A stretch of 64,000 nt of DNA from Actinacidiphila glaucinigra (GCF_900188405.1 NZ_FZOF01000016.1:119987-183986), one strand, 5' to 3'; shown: positions 44,834 to 55,131, counted from the stretch's first letter. The notes: generated from the letters alone by a model not told the origin. Numbers and translations are program-made.

Positions 44834-46390
44834 ATGACCCATTCGCCACCGCCCCAGCCACACCCAGCCCCCGCCTACGGCCCCTTCGCGCACCTCAGCA
44901 CCCCCACCGCCGCCCTCTACCGGCACATCATGCGGGTGTTCCTGCAGGCCAAGGAGCGGTACGCGGTCCACCTCCGCCCCGAGGACGTGCACGCGGCGCT
45001 GCCCGTCGCCGCGCGCCCCGCCGAGGCGGAGACCGTGGCGAAGGCGCTGGACAGCCTGAGCCAGCCGGCGTGGGGCAATCTGCGGGCCGATCCCGACACC
45101 GCCCGGGTCACCGCGGTCGAGGACTTCTACCGCAAGCGGTACGTGTACCAGCTCACCCAGGCCGGCGAAGCCGCCGAGGACGCCCTGGCCGCGTACGACC
45201 AGGCGCTCGGGCGGCGCGGCTCACTGCAGGCCGTCGCCCTGCACGACATCGTCACCCAGCTGCGGGCCCTGCTCGTGCTCGCCGCCGAGGAGAGCCCCGA
45301 CCCCGCCAAGACCCACCTCGCCCTGGACGGGCTCGCCAGCCGCTTCGCCGCCCTCGCCGACAACGCCCGCGCCTTCATGGGCTCGCTGCAGCGCACCATC
45401 GACCTCCACGACGTCTCACAGGAGGCGTTCCTCGCCTACAAGGATCAGCTCATCCAGTACCTGGAGCGGTTCATCCAGGACCTGATCACGCTCGGCGGCC
45501 GCATCGCCCAGCTCATCCTCGAACTCGAGGACCGCATCGACGCCCTCCTGGTCACCGCCGCCGCCCGCGAGGCCGCCGACGCCTCCCCGGACGCCGCCGA
45601 GAGCGCCCAGCGCGAGGCGTACGAGCGCTGGCAGGCCCGGTGGAGCGGGCTCGGGGCGTGGTTCATCAGCCGCGACGGACGCGACTCGCAGGCCCGGCTG
45701 CTGCGCGGGCGGGCCCTCGGGGCGATTCCCCAGCTGCTGGCCGTGGTCCGCGCACTGAACGAACGGCGCGCCGGACGCTCCGACCGCTCCGCGGACTTCC
45801 GCACCCTCGCCCGATGGTTCGCGCAGGCCCCCGACGACGACGCCCGGCACCGGCTGTGGCGCTCCGCCTTCGGCCTCTACCCCGCCCGCCATCTCACCGT
45901 CGACGCGGACACCCTCGCCGCCCGCACCGCCCGGCCGCTGCCCGCCGCCACCCCCTGGGCCGAGGCCGAGCCCTTGCGGATCAGCCCCCAGCTGCGCCGT
46001 ACCGGCAGCTACGAGCGGCGCGGCAAGCCCCGCAGGGTCGAGGACCGTTCGCAGGCCCGGCGCCGCCTGGCGGAGATCGCGGCCAAGCAGACCGCCGAGA
46101 CCGCCGCGGCCCGCGCCCGGCTCACCACCGACGGCACCACCCGGCTCTCCGCGCTCGGCGAACTCGACCCGCTCGCTTTCGGCCTCTTCCTCCAACTGCT
46201 CGGCGACGCCCTCGCCACCTGGCGGCCCGGCATGACCCGCACCACCGCCACCAGCAACGACGGCTCGATGGAGATCCGCCTCAGCGCCCTCGGCGACGGG
46301 ACGACCGCCGAGATCCGCACCCCCGGCGGGGTGTTCCGCGGCCCCGACCACCTGATCCACATCGTCGACCTCACCCAGGAGGCGCCGTGA
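44834..46390 (+). CDS. jetA: Wadjet type III JetA (DUF2397, TIGR02677 family)
   Basis: 518 residues. Seen: an N-terminal winged-helix-like region (YRHIMRVFLQAKERYAVHL), a helical middle with repeated Arg/Ala helices (SLQRTIDLHDVSQEAFLAYK) and a C-terminal part with RLAEIAAKQTAETAAARARL and LFLQLLGDAL. Known: TIGR02677/DUF2397 is the kleisin-like JetA of type III Wadjet, which bridges the SMC heads. ATG 44834 has no clear Shine-Dalgarno, and an upstream GTG is not in frame with this domain. Each of the next three genes overlaps its predecessor by four bases, making a single translational unit. Assignment rests on length, order and motif recall. Confidence 0.88.
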   Translation: MTHSPPPQPHPAPAYGPFAHLSTPTAALYRHIMRVFLQAKERYAVHLRPEDVHAALPVAARPAEAETVAKALDSLSQPAWGNLRADPDTARVTAVEDFYRKRYVYQLTQAGEAAEDALAAYDQALGRRGSLQAVALHDIVTQLRALLVLAAEESPDPAKTHLALDGLASRFAALADNARAFMGSLQRTIDLHDVSQEAFLAYKDQLIQYLERFIQDLITLGGRIAQLILELEDRIDALLVTAAAREAADASPDAAESAQREAYERWQARWSGLGAWFISRDGRDSQARLLRGRALGAIPQLLAVVRALNERRAGRSDRSADFRTLARWFAQAPDDDARHRLWRSAFGLYPARHLTVDADTLAARTARPLPAATPWAEAEPLRISPQLRRTGSYERRGKPRRVEDRSQARRRLAEIAAKQTAETAAARARLTTDGTTRLSALGELDPLAFGLFLQLLGDALATWRPGMTRTTATSNDGSMEIRLSALGDGTTAEIRTPGGVFRGPDHLIHIVDLTQEAP

Positions 46391-47628
46391 GCACCCCCCT
46401 CGCCGAGGTCCTGGACGGCCAGCGCGCCGCCGAACTCCGCAAGGCCGCCCGCGCCCTGCTCGCCCACCCGCTGCTCCTCGCCCACGGACCGCACGCCGAC
46501 GCCTTCCGGCTGGTCCGGCAGCACGCGTCCGAACTGCGGGACTGGTTCGAGCGCAACACGGGCTGGGCCCTCGTCGTCGACGCGGAAGCCGCCCGGCTGC
46601 GCAAAGCCCCCGGTGCCCTCACCGACCCCACCCACCCCGCACGTGAGGCCAGCCGCGCCGGCGCCCCCTTCACCCGCCGCCGCTACGTCCTGCTGTGCCT
46701 GGCGCTCGCGGCGCTGGAGCGCGGCGAGAAGCAGATCGCGCTCGGCCGCCTCGCCGAACAAGTCGTCCTGGACGCCGCCGACCCCCAGCTGGTCGCCGCA
46801 GGGATCGAGTTCACCCTCGACCGGCGCGACGAACGCCTCGACCTCGCCGCCGTGGTCCGGTTGCTGCTCGCCCTCGGCGTGCTGCGCCGGGTCGCGGGGG
46901 ACGAGGACGCGTACGTCAGCGGAGCGGGCGACGCGCTCTACGACGTCGAGCGGCGCGTGCTGGCCGGGCTCCTCGCCGCGCGGCACGGACCGTCCCTGAT
47001 CCAGGAGCACGGCTTCGAGCAGCGGCTCGCCGCGCTGACCGCCGAGACCGCGCTCGACAGCGACGAACTGCGCTTCCGCGCCCTGCGCCGCTCCCTCACC
47101 CGCCGCCTGCTGGACGACCCCGTCCTCTACTACGACACCCTCACCGACACCGAACTCGCCTACCTGACCCGGCAGCGCGGCTTCCTCACCGCCCGCATCA
47201 CCGAACTCACCGGTCTGGTCCCCGAAGTCCGGGCCGAAGGCATCGCCATGATCGACCCCGACGACGACCTCACCGACGTCCGCATGCCCGAACAGGGCAC
47301 GCACGGCCACGTCACCCTCCTCCTCGCCGAACACCTCGCCGCCCGCCGGGGGCCGGTCACCACCGAGGAGCTGAAGCGCAAGGTGCGCGAACTCGCCGAC
47401 GAGCACGGCGGGTTCTGGGCCAAAACCGCCCGCGAGCCGGGCGCCGAAGGCGAACTCGTCGAGCAGGCCCTCACCAAACTCACCGCCCTGTCCCTCGCCG
47501 TCCGCACCCCGGACGGGGTCGCGCCCCGCCCCGCCCTCGCGCGCTACGCCGTCGGCGAGACCGTCGTGCTCGAACCCGGAAAGGCCCCCCGGCCAAGGAC
47601 CGCCCAGCCAAGGACCACGCAGCGATGA
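46387..47628 (+). CDS. jetB: Wadjet type III JetB (DUF2398, TIGR02678 family)
   Basis: 413 residues, GTG 46387 overlapping jetA (GTGA). Seen: helical N-terminus (RAALLAHPLLL-type, then FTRRRYVLLCLALAALERGE) and the conserved centre VLYYDTLTDTELAYLTRQR near residue 250, followed by RAEGIAMIDPDDDLTDVRMP, typical of DUF2398. Known: JetB corresponds to the KITE/MukE-like subunit that binds JetA. No catalytic residues are expected. Intact and normal in length. Confidence 0.88.
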   Translation: MSTPLAEVLDGQRAAELRKAARALLAHPLLLAHGPHADAFRLVRQHASELRDWFERNTGWALVVDAEAARLRKAPGALTDPTHPAREASRAGAPFTRRRYVLLCLALAALERGEKQIALGRLAEQVVLDAADPQLVAAGIEFTLDRRDERLDLAAVVRLLLALGVLRRVAGDEDAYVSGAGDALYDVERRVLAGLLAARHGPSLIQEHGFEQRLAALTAETALDSDELRFRALRRSLTRRLLDDPVLYYDTLTDTELAYLTRQRGFLTARITELTGLVPEVRAEGIAMIDPDDDLTDVRMPEQGTHGHVTLLLAEHLAARRGPVTTEELKRKVRELADEHGGFWAKTAREPGAEGELVEQALTKLTALSLAVRTPDGVAPRPALARYAVGETVVLEPGKAPRPRTAQPRTTQR

Positions 47629-50600
47629 CCGCCGCTCTCCCCGCCCCCCGCCATCCGTCACCGGCCACCGTCGGAGCCGGGCCCGATCTGCCCCGCCCCG
47701 GCCGGTCCCGCTGGCAGCCGCTGCGCACCGGACTGGTCGACCTCTTCCTCTACGACACCGAGGAGTTCCACTTCAAGGACGGCCGCCTGCTGCTGCGCGG
47801 CAACAACGGCACCGGCAAGTCCAAGGTCCTCGCCCTCACCCTGCCCTTCCTCCTCGACGGCGACCTGTCCGCGCGCCGCGTCGAACCCGACGCCGACCCC
47901 GGCAAGCGCATGGAGTGGAACCTCCTGCTCGGCGGCGAGCACCCGCACCCCGAGCGGCTCGGCTACACCTGGATCGAGTTCGGACGGCGCGACGAGACCA
48001 CCGGCGAGGAGCACTTCCGCACCCTCGCCTGCGGCCTCAAGGCCGTCTCCGGGCGCGGCATCGTCCGCCACTGGTTCGTCGTCACCGACCAGCGCGCCGG
48101 ACAGGGGCTCGCCTTCCTCGACGCCACCGGAACCCCCCTGTCCCGCGACCGGATCGCCGAGGCCGTCACCGGCCACGGCATGGTCTACGACCAGGCGGGC
48201 GCCTACCGCAGGGCCGTGGACGAGGCCCTGTTCGGCCTCGGCGAACAGCGCTACGCCGCCCTGGTGGACCTCCTCATCCAACTCCGCCAGCCGCAGCTGT
48301 CCAAGCGCCCCAACGAAGCCGCCCTGTCCAAGGCGCTGACCGAGGCCCTGCCGCCCATGGACCAGGCCGTCATCGCCGACGTCGCGGAGGCCTTCCGCTC
48401 CCTGGACGAGGAGAAGGAGGAGCTGCGCTCCGCCGCCGAGGCCGAGAAGGCCGCCTCCGCCTTCCTCGACCACTACCGCCGCTACGCCCGCATCGCCTCC
48501 CGCCGCCGGGCCCGGCTGCCGCGCACCGAACACGCACGGTACGAATCCCTGCAACGCGAACTGTCCGAAGCGCGGACCGACAGGACCAGGGCGGACGAGG
48601 AACGCGCCGAGGCCGAGGAGCGCCTTGCCGCCCTGGAAGAGACCGAGGCCCGGCTCAAGGCCCAGGACGCGGCCCTGCGCGAGGGCCCGGAGATGCGCAG
48701 CGCCCGCGAACTGGAACAGGCCGCCCGGCACGCCCGGAACACCGCCGACGCCCGCGACCGCGCCGAAGGCGACCGGCTGCAGGCCGAGCACGTGCTCACG
48801 CGGGCGCGGAACCGCCTGACCGCCGCCGAGAACCGGCTCGACGCGGCCGGCCACCAGGCCGGGAAGGCACTCGCCAAAGTACGCGACGCCGCGACGGACG
48901 CCCGGGTGGAACTGCCCGAGGACCGGGAACCGGACCGCGACGCCGTCGCGGCGGCGGCGGACCGCAGGCGCCGAACCCTCGACCACGTGCAGGAGCTCGC
49001 CGACGCAGCGGACCGCGCCGCAGCCGACCGCCTGGCCGCCTCCCGCCGTCTCGACGAGGCCGAGTCCGACCTCGCCCACACCCAGGAGGACCACGCCCTC
49101 GCCCACGGCGCCGTCCAGACCACGAGCCGGGACCTGCTCGGCGCCGTGCGCGAGCGAGCCGCCGGATGGACGGAACTGGCGTACCCCGATCCGGTCGGCC
49201 TGCTGGACGAGCTCCAGGAGTGGACGGAGCATCTCAACGGGCCGTACCCGGCCCGGGAAGCGGCGGTCCTGGCCCACCGCACACGCTCCGGAGAACTGGC
49301 CGCCCGAACCGCCGAAGTGACCCAACAGCAGGGCGAGTTGAGCGGCAGGCGCCGAACCGCCGAAGCGGAACTCGGCGTCCTGGAATCCGGCGGCCGCCGC
49401 GGTCCCCGGCCCCCGTACACCCGCACCCCCGGCGTACGCGACGGGGTGCCCGGCGCACCCCTGTGGCGGCTGGTGGACTTCCGCGAAACGGTCCCCGAGC
49501 AGGACCGCGCCGGCATCGAGGCGGCACTGGAAGCATCCGGACTGCTGGACGCCTGGGTACGCCCGGACGGTACGGCCCTGGGCGCGGACGGTCACGACAT
49601 CCTGCTCGCCCCGCCGCACGGCCGCCTCCTCACCACAGCACTGGACGACGTACTCCGGCCGGCCGTCGACGGAGGCGACGCGGCAGCCGCCGCCGTGGGG
49701 GAGGAGACGGTGGCCCGGCTGCTCGCCGCAATCGGCTACGGGCCCCACGACACCGCCCCGCACACCGACACCTGGGTCCACGCCGACGGCCGCTTCCGGA
49801 CCGGCGCCCTCACCGGCCGCTGGGCCAAGCCCGCCGCCGAATACATCGGCGAGGGAGCCCGCGAGGAAGCCCGGCGCGCCAGGATCGCCGTACTGCGAAC
49901 GGAACTCGCCGGTCTCGCCACCGAGGAGGCGGCGGTCACCGCCGAGGCGCAGACCGTGGCGGCCCGCCGCCGCACGCTCGACTCCGAGCTCGCCGCCGTA
50001 CCCGACGACGCGCCTCTGCGACAGGCCCACGCCATGCTGGAATCTGCCGCCCAGCAGACCGGCAGGGCCACACGACGCAGGAACGAGCGGGCCGCCGACC
50101 TCACCGAGGCGACCGGGCGGGCCGAACAGGCCACCGCCGAACTCGCCCGGACCACGGCCGATCTCGGCCTGCCCGCCGACGGCCCGGGGCTCGCCGCCGT
50201 ACGCCAGGCCCTGTCCGCACTCGACGTCGCCCTGGCATCCCTCTGGCCCGCGCTGCGCGAACGCACCGAGGCCGCCCGCACCGTCGAGCAGGAACGCGGC
50301 GACGCCGCCCAGGCGGCCGAGCGCGCCGCCGAACTCGCCCTGCGCGCCGAGGAGGCCGGACACGACGCCGCAGCGGCCGACGAACGCCACACCACCCTGC
50401 GCTCCACCGTCGGGGCGGCCGTCGCCGAACTGGAACGCCGCCTCGCCGAGACCGCCACCGCCCTCGCCGCGAACGCCGCGGGCCGCAAGAGCACCCAGCA
50501 GGCCCACACCGAGGCGGTCGAACGCGGAGGCAAGGCAGGAGGACGCATCGAGCAACTCGACCGGGACATCGCCGAATCCGTCGCCGCCCGCGCCACCGCG

Positions 50601-51770
50601 ATCGCCGCCCTCCAGCGGTTCACCGGCACCGGACTCCTCACCGTCGCCCTGCCCGGCACCGACCTGCCCCCGAACGACGCCGGACCCTGGAGCGCCACCG
50701 CCGCCGTCGCACTCGCCCGAGCCGTCGAGGCCGACCTCGCGGCCACCGACGACTCCGAGGCCGCCTGGGAGCGCGTGCAGAAGCGACTCGGCGAAGAGCT
50801 GAAAACCCTCCAGGACGCCCTGTCCCGCCACGGGCACTCCGCCGCCGCCCGCATGGTCGAGGACGGCATGGTCGTGGACATCGTCTACCAGGGCCGCGCC
50901 CGCGCCGTCCCCGAACTCGCCGACGCCCTCGCCGTCGAGGTCGGCGAACTCAGCCGCATCCTGTCCTCCCACGAACGCGAGATCCTGGAGACCCACCTCA
51001 TCACCGAAGTCGCCGGCACCCTCCAGGAACTGATCGGCGCGGCCGAGCGCCAGGTCGCCGCCATGAACGACGAACTGGAGCAGCGACCCACCTCCACCGG
51101 CATGAAACTCCGCCTGGTCTGGCGCCCCTCACGCAAAGCCCCCGCCGGACTCGCCCAGGCCCGCGCCCGGCTGCGCCAGTCGGCCGACGCCTGGACACCC
51201 GAGGACCGGGCCGCCGTCGGTGAGTTCCTCGAAGCGCAGATCACCGCACGGCAGAGCGAGGACGCCTCCGGCAGCTGGCTGGAACACCTGACCGCCGCCC
51301 TCGACTACCGCACATGGCACGAGTTCGGCATCGAACGCCACCAGCAGGGCCGATGGGTCCCCGCCACCGGCCCCGCCTCCGGCGGCGAGCGCGTCCTCGC
51401 CGTCTGCGTCCCGCTGTTCGCCGCGGCCTCCTCCCACTACGCCACCGCCGGCAACCCGCACGCCCCGCGCCTGGTCACCCTCGACGAGGCGTTCGCCGGC
51501 GTCGACGACGACTCCCGCGCCAAGTGCCTCGGCCTGCTCCACGCCTTCGACCTCGACGTCGTGATGACCAGCGAACGCGAATGGGCCTGCTACCCGCAGG
51601 TGCCCGGCATCGCCATCGCCCAGCTCTCGCGCATCGACGAGGTCGCCGCGGTCCTCGTCACCCGCTGGGAGTGGGACGGCACGACGAGGACGCGGACAGT
51701 GGACCCGGAGCAGCCGGACACAGAACACGCCCCTGCGGAGCAGGAGTTCGAAGAGCAGAAGGCCCTGTGA
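47625..51770 (+). CDS. jetC: Wadjet type III JetC, SMC-like ATPase (TIGR02680 family)
   Basis: 1381 residues, ATG 47625 overlapping jetB. Seen: Walker A LLRGNNGTGKSKVLAL near residue 60, about 900 residues of Glu/Arg/Ala coiled coil with a hinge-like break near 590-720 (LWRLVDFRETVPEQ, LDDVLRPAVDGG), the ABC signature SGGERVLAV near 1251 and Walker B RLVTLDEAFAGVDDDS near 1285. Known: JetC dimers with JetA and JetB extrude plasmid DNA loops using ATP. Inferred: the motor of the system, cytoplasmic, acting on small circular DNA. Intact; no stop or frame break seen. Confidence 0.93.
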   Translation: MTAALPAPRHPSPATVGAGPDLPRPGRSRWQPLRTGLVDLFLYDTEEFHFKDGRLLLRGNNGTGKSKVLALTLPFLLDGDLSARRVEPDADPGKRMEWNLLLGGEHPHPERLGYTWIEFGRRDETTGEEHFRTLACGLKAVSGRGIVRHWFVVTDQRAGQGLAFLDATGTPLSRDRIAEAVTGHGMVYDQAGAYRRAVDEALFGLGEQRYAALVDLLIQLRQPQLSKRPNEAALSKALTEALPPMDQAVIADVAEAFRSLDEEKEELRSAAEAEKAASAFLDHYRRYARIASRRRARLPRTEHARYESLQRELSEARTDRTRADEERAEAEERLAALEETEARLKAQDAALREGPEMRSARELEQAARHARNTADARDRAEGDRLQAEHVLTRARNRLTAAENRLDAAGHQAGKALAKVRDAATDARVELPEDREPDRDAVAAAADRRRRTLDHVQELADAADRAAADRLAASRRLDEAESDLAHTQEDHALAHGAVQTTSRDLLGAVRERAAGWTELAYPDPVGLLDELQEWTEHLNGPYPAREAAVLAHRTRSGELAARTAEVTQQQGELSGRRRTAEAELGVLESGGRRGPRPPYTRTPGVRDGVPGAPLWRLVDFRETVPEQDRAGIEAALEASGLLDAWVRPDGTALGADGHDILLAPPHGRLLTTALDDVLRPAVDGGDAAAAAVGEETVARLLAAIGYGPHDTAPHTDTWVHADGRFRTGALTGRWAKPAAEYIGEGAREEARRARIAVLRTELAGLATEEAAVTAEAQTVAARRRTLDSELAAVPDDAPLRQAHAMLESAAQQTGRATRRRNERAADLTEATGRAEQATAELARTTADLGLPADGPGLAAVRQALSALDVALASLWPALRERTEAARTVEQERGDAAQAAERAAELALRAEEAGHDAAAADERHTTLRSTVGAAVAELERRLAETATALAANAAGRKSTQQAHTEAVERGGKAGGRIEQLDRDIAESVAARATAIAALQRFTGTGLLTVALPGTDLPPNDAGPWSATAAVALARAVEADLAATDDSEAAWERVQKRLGEELKTLQDALSRHGHSAAARMVEDGMVVDIVYQGRARAVPELADALAVEVGELSRILSSHEREILETHLITEVAGTLQELIGAAERQVAAMNDELEQRPTSTGMKLRLVWRPSRKAPAGLAQARARLRQSADAWTPEDRAAVGEFLEAQITARQSEDASGSWLEHLTAALDYRTWHEFGIERHQQGRWVPATGPASGGERVLAVCVPLFAAASSHYATAGNPHAPRLVTLDEAFAGVDDDSRAKCLGLLHAFDLDVVMTSEREWACYPQVPGIAIAQLSRIDEVAAVLVTRWEWDGTTRTRTVDPEQPDTEHAPAEQEFEEQKAL

Positions 51771-53068
51771 ACGCGCAGCCGGAGGCGGGCCGCACGACAC
51801 CGCCCCCCTGTGGGGCCCTGCCGGCGGAACCGGCGCCCGTGGACACCGTCCGCCTCAGGCGCCTGCTCGGCGGCCCCGACCTCACCTGGCTCGTCGAGCG
51901 GGCCCGCCGCCGGATGGAACGCGAGGAACCCCTCACCGGCGGCGTGTCCCTCGGCGCACCCACCGAGGCCCAGCGCCGGGCGGCCGAGAGCCTGCTGGGC
52001 AGGCCGCCCGGCGGCGGCCGCTCCCTGACGATCCGGCTGGACGCGGTGGACGCCGTGCTGCGCCGCTCCGGCATCAGCCCGGACGGCCTCGCCGCCGCCG
52101 TCACGGCCCTCACCGGACCCGTGGTGCCCCTGCGCGAGACGCGCGCCGACGAGGACCGCGCCTGGCAGACGGCGTACGCGCGGCTGGACCGGCTCCCCGG
52201 GCTCGCCGCCTGGACGGCGCGGCTGCGCGCCGACGGTCTCGTACGGCGCCTCGCCCGCACACCCGAGTCGGCCGACGACCTGCTGGCAGCCACCGTCCGG
52301 GTCCTGCGCGAACTCCCCGCGGACCCCGCGGTCTCGCTGCCCGCCTTCGCCGCCCGCGTCCTCGGCTCCGCGCACGCCCTCGACGACGGAACACCACTGG
52401 CCACCCTCACCCTGTCCGGAATACGCGCGCTGACCGGATTCCCCGACGGCTCCGGGACCGAGTGGCGACGCGAGGCATGGGCCTCGGCCGGACTGCTCCG
52501 CGACGAGTTGTCCTCCACGGTCCTCACCCTCGGCCTGCGCGGCACCCCCGCCCTGGACTGGCTCACCGCGAACGGCGAACCGGCCGTACTCACCCTCCGC
52601 CAACTCACCGCGGGCACACCGCCGCTCACGCCGGTGGCGGCGGTGCACGTCTGCGAGAACCCCGCGGTCGTGGCGGCCGCCGCCGACGCGTACGGGGCGC
52701 ACTGCCCGCCCCTGGTGTGCCTCCAGGGCCAGCCCTCCGCCGCCGCCCTCACGCTTCTGCGGCGGATGGCGGAGCAGGGTGCGAGCCTGCGCTACCACGG
52801 TGACTTCGACTGGGGCGGACTGCGCATCGCCGCCGCCCTGCTCGCGCGTGTCCCCTGGACTCCCTGGCGCTACACGGCCGCCGACTACCGTGCCGCGGCC
52901 CGCGACAGCTTGGTGCCCCTGGCCGGCGTTCCCGCGGCCTCCCCGTGGGACCCGTCACTCGCCGAAGCCCTGGCCGAGCACGGCGTCCGCGTGGAGGAGG
53001 AGGCAGTGCTGGACACCCTGCTCGCCGACCTCGCGCCCGAGTCGTCCGGGCAGCCCCCCGCGCGCTGA
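51767..53068 (+). CDS. jetD: Wadjet type III JetD, Toprim-like nuclease (DUF2399)
   Basis: 433 residues, GTG 51767 overlapping jetC (GTGA). Seen: an N-terminal arm and helical middle, then the Toprim region: VHVCENPAVV near 293 (catalytic Glu), LVCLQGQPSAAAL and RYHGDFDWGGLRI near 342 (the DxD pair as DFD). Known: JetD cuts plasmid DNA once the SMC complex stalls on a small circle. All acidic Toprim residues are kept, so the nuclease is probably active. Last gene of the operon. Confidence 0.9.
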   Translation: MNAQPEAGRTTPPPCGALPAEPAPVDTVRLRRLLGGPDLTWLVERARRRMEREEPLTGGVSLGAPTEAQRRAAESLLGRPPGGGRSLTIRLDAVDAVLRRSGISPDGLAAAVTALTGPVVPLRETRADEDRAWQTAYARLDRLPGLAAWTARLRADGLVRRLARTPESADDLLAATVRVLRELPADPAVSLPAFAARVLGSAHALDDGTPLATLTLSGIRALTGFPDGSGTEWRREAWASAGLLRDELSSTVLTLGLRGTPALDWLTANGEPAVLTLRQLTAGTPPLTPVAAVHVCENPAVVAAAADAYGAHCPPLVCLQGQPSAAALTLLRRMAEQGASLRYHGDFDWGGLRIAAALLARVPWTPWRYTAADYRAAARDSLVPLAGVPAASPWDPSLAEALAEHGVRVEEEAVLDTLLADLAPESSGQPPAR

Positions 53069-53207
53069 TCCCGGTGGGGGAGCGCGGCGGCCGCTGGGCA
53101 AAGGCGCCCGGAACGAGGGAAACGTTCGCCCCCGCCTCCGGCATGTCCCCGGGCCTGCGTGTGCGGCGTATCGAAACGGCATGTCCCGAACGCGGCGGAG
53201 GGCTTGC

Positions 53208-53981
53208 CTACTTCGCCACCAGATGGACCATCGCGCCGACACCGACCGCGACGATCACGCCGCGGAGCACGGCTGGCTTCAGCTTGAGTCCGATCTTGGC
53301 GCCGAGCTGCCCACCGAGGGTCGAGCCGACCGCGAGGAGGGCGACAACGGACCAGTTGACCGGCGCCCCGAAGGCGTAGATCGTGCCTGCGACGACGTTC
53401 ACCAAGGCGGACAGTACGTTTCTCACGCCGTTGAGCCGCTGCAGAGGTTCGGACAGCATCATGCCCATCACCCCCATCATCAGCACACCCTGTGCGGCGG
53501 TGAAATACCCGCCGTAGACACCGATCAGAAAGGTGAAGAACAGCAGCAGCGGGGTGATGCCGGGATGGTCCGCGTCCATGACACCATCGGCTGCGCGGCG
53601 TCGCGCGATCCACCCGGAGACCTTGGGCTGCACGGCCACCAGTACTACGGCGAGGCCGACCAGCAGCGGCAGGAACGACTCGAACGCGTTCGGCGGCAGT
53701 GACAGCAGCAGGACCGTGCCGCATATCGCGCCGAAGAACGAGGCGACCGAGAGCCGGGCCAGCTGCGGCCCGAACCCCTTCAGCTCGTGGCGATATCCCA
53801 TCGCGCCGCTGAGGGAACCCGGCGCCACCCCGATCGCGTTCGAGGTGGTCGCGGTCAGCGGCGGGTAGCCGAGCGCCACCAGCACCGGGAATGTCACGAG
53901 GGTGCCCGAACCGACCACCGAATTGATGGCGCCGGCCCAGATTCCGGCGACCAAGATGATCACCGCATGCCACCATGTCAT
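53208..53981 (-). CDS. TauE/SafE-family sulfite/anion exporter
   Basis: 257 residues from ATG 53981. Seen: eight hydrophobic helices and the family repeats NSVVGSGTLVTFPVL near residue 20 and GVYGGYFTAAQGVLMM near 150, the two inverted GxGxG-like half motifs of TauE. Known: exporters of sulfite, sulfonates or organic anions in the cytoplasmic membrane. It is divergent from a LysR-family regulator, with a palindromic LysR-type box between them, so it is likely regulated by it. Substrate unknown. Confidence 0.88.
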   Translation of the reverse strand: MTWWHAVIILVAGIWAGAINSVVGSGTLVTFPVLVALGYPPLTATTSNAIGVAPGSLSGAMGYRHELKGFGPQLARLSVASFFGAICGTVLLLSLPPNAFESFLPLLVGLAVVLVAVQPKVSGWIARRRAADGVMDADHPGITPLLLFFTFLIGVYGGYFTAAQGVLMMGVMGMMLSEPLQRLNGVRNVLSALVNVVAGTIYAFGAPVNWSVVALLAVGSTLGGQLGAKIGLKLKPAVLRGVIVAVGVGAMVHLVAK

Positions 53982-54162
53982 GGCCGCGAAGCCGGCATGG
54001 GGGCCACCGCATCGTCGCCGACCGGACCAGAGGTGACCCGCACATGTGCGGCAGCGGGATGCCGTCCGCCGGGCAAGGTTCGCGAGTCGCGTTCGTCCGT
54101 CCGCACCGGACACTCGGGATCGCATTGCGCATGGGTGACCACGACTGCGAGCCTGACAGCGT

Positions 54163-54183
54163 CGCATTGATGCGTCCAATGCG
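54163..54183. promoter_or_regulatory. LysR-type binding site
   Basis: CGCATTG (54163-54169) and CAATGCG (54177-54183) are perfect 7-bp arms around seven bases, with the T-N11-A layout of LysR boxes. Lies in the TauE-LysR divergent gap, 40 bp upstream of the regulator start. Confidence 0.6.
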
Positions 54184-54222
54184 GTTTTGCGGGCCGATGA
54201 TGCGCCCGCGCATAATGGCTTC

Positions 54223-55131
54223 GTGGCCAACCCCCGTCCCGCGAAGCCGGACGTGGCGGACGTCTTCGCCTCACCGCTGGTTCAGTTCCTCGCGATCGCC
54301 CGTCACGAGAACCTCACACATGCCGCAGCGGAGCTGGGAGTTGCACAGTCCAGCCTCAGCCGTGCGCTGGTCCGATGGGAGCGCGGGCTCGGACTGCCCC
54401 TGATCACCCGCGTCGGGCGGCATGTCCGATTGACCCGCCACGGCCGAGCCCTCCAGCAAGCGCTGCTGCGATGCTCGGAGGGTCTCGATCGGGCCAGTGC
54501 GGACCTCTCCGAGAACCTGGACGGCAACGGAGGTGCGGTAGCTCTCGGATTCCTCAACAGTCTGGGATCTCGTCTGGTACCTGAGATCCTGCGCGCTTAC
54601 CGCGGCAGCCACCCTGAAGTGAAGATCACCCTGCATCAAGGAGGATCCGAGTTTCTGCACAACGCACTGCGCGAAGGCGATATCGATCTGTGCCTGACCT
54701 CGCCGGCACCGGATTCCCCGGAGTTCGCCGCCGCGAAGCTGCTCACTGAGCAACTCGTGCTCGTCGTTCCCCCGGCGCACCCGCTGGCCACGCGCACCCG
54801 GGTGGCGCTCGCCGACGTCGCCTCGGAAAACTTCCTCGCCCTGCCCCGCGGATACGGTTTGCGGACCACTACGGAACAGCTCTGCGCTCTTGCCGGGTTC
54901 ACTCCGCACATCGTGTTCGAGAGCACCGACACCGCCACCCTGCGCGGCCTGACCGCGGCCGGATTCGGCGTCTGCATCCTGGCCGCCGCGCCGGATGCGA
55001 GCGATTCGATCGAAATTCCGATCAGTAGTCCGCCGGCGTCCCGCCCCATTCTCCTGGCGTGGTCGACCACGCGCACGGAGAGCAGGGCAACCGCTTCCCT
55101 GCGGCACTACATTCTGGATCGCCTGCGTTGA
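54223..55131 (+). CDS. LysR-family transcriptional regulator
   Basis: 302 residues from GTG 54223. Seen: N-terminal winged HTH (residues 15-75: FLAIARHENLTHAAAELGV then SLSRALVRWERGLGLPL) and the periplasmic-binding-like effector domain from 95 (VALGFLNSLGSRLVPEIL, LCLTSPAPDSPEF, VLVVPPAHPLA). Known: LysR regulators usually control the divergent gene, here the TauE exporter, in response to a small ligand. Inferred: inducer-dependent activator of anion export. Start choice moderately sure; no clear Shine-Dalgarno. Confidence 0.9.
   Translation: MANPRPAKPDVADVFASPLVQFLAIARHENLTHAAAELGVAQSSLSRALVRWERGLGLPLITRVGRHVRLTRHGRALQQALLRCSEGLDRASADLSENLDGNGGAVALGFLNSLGSRLVPEILRAYRGSHPEVKITLHQGGSEFLHNALREGDIDLCLTSPAPDSPEFAAAKLLTEQLVLVVPPAHPLATRTRVALADVASENFLALPRGYGLRTTTEQLCALAGFTPHIVFESTDTATLRGLTAAGFGVCILAAAPDASDSIEIPISSPPASRPILLAWSTTRTESRATASLRHYILDRLR

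Noticed and set aside
46695..51223. Very long alternative frames across jetB-jetC on both strands
   Set aside because: Arg/Pro/Ala-rich shadow frames; the jet frames show conserved motifs and 4-base overlaps.
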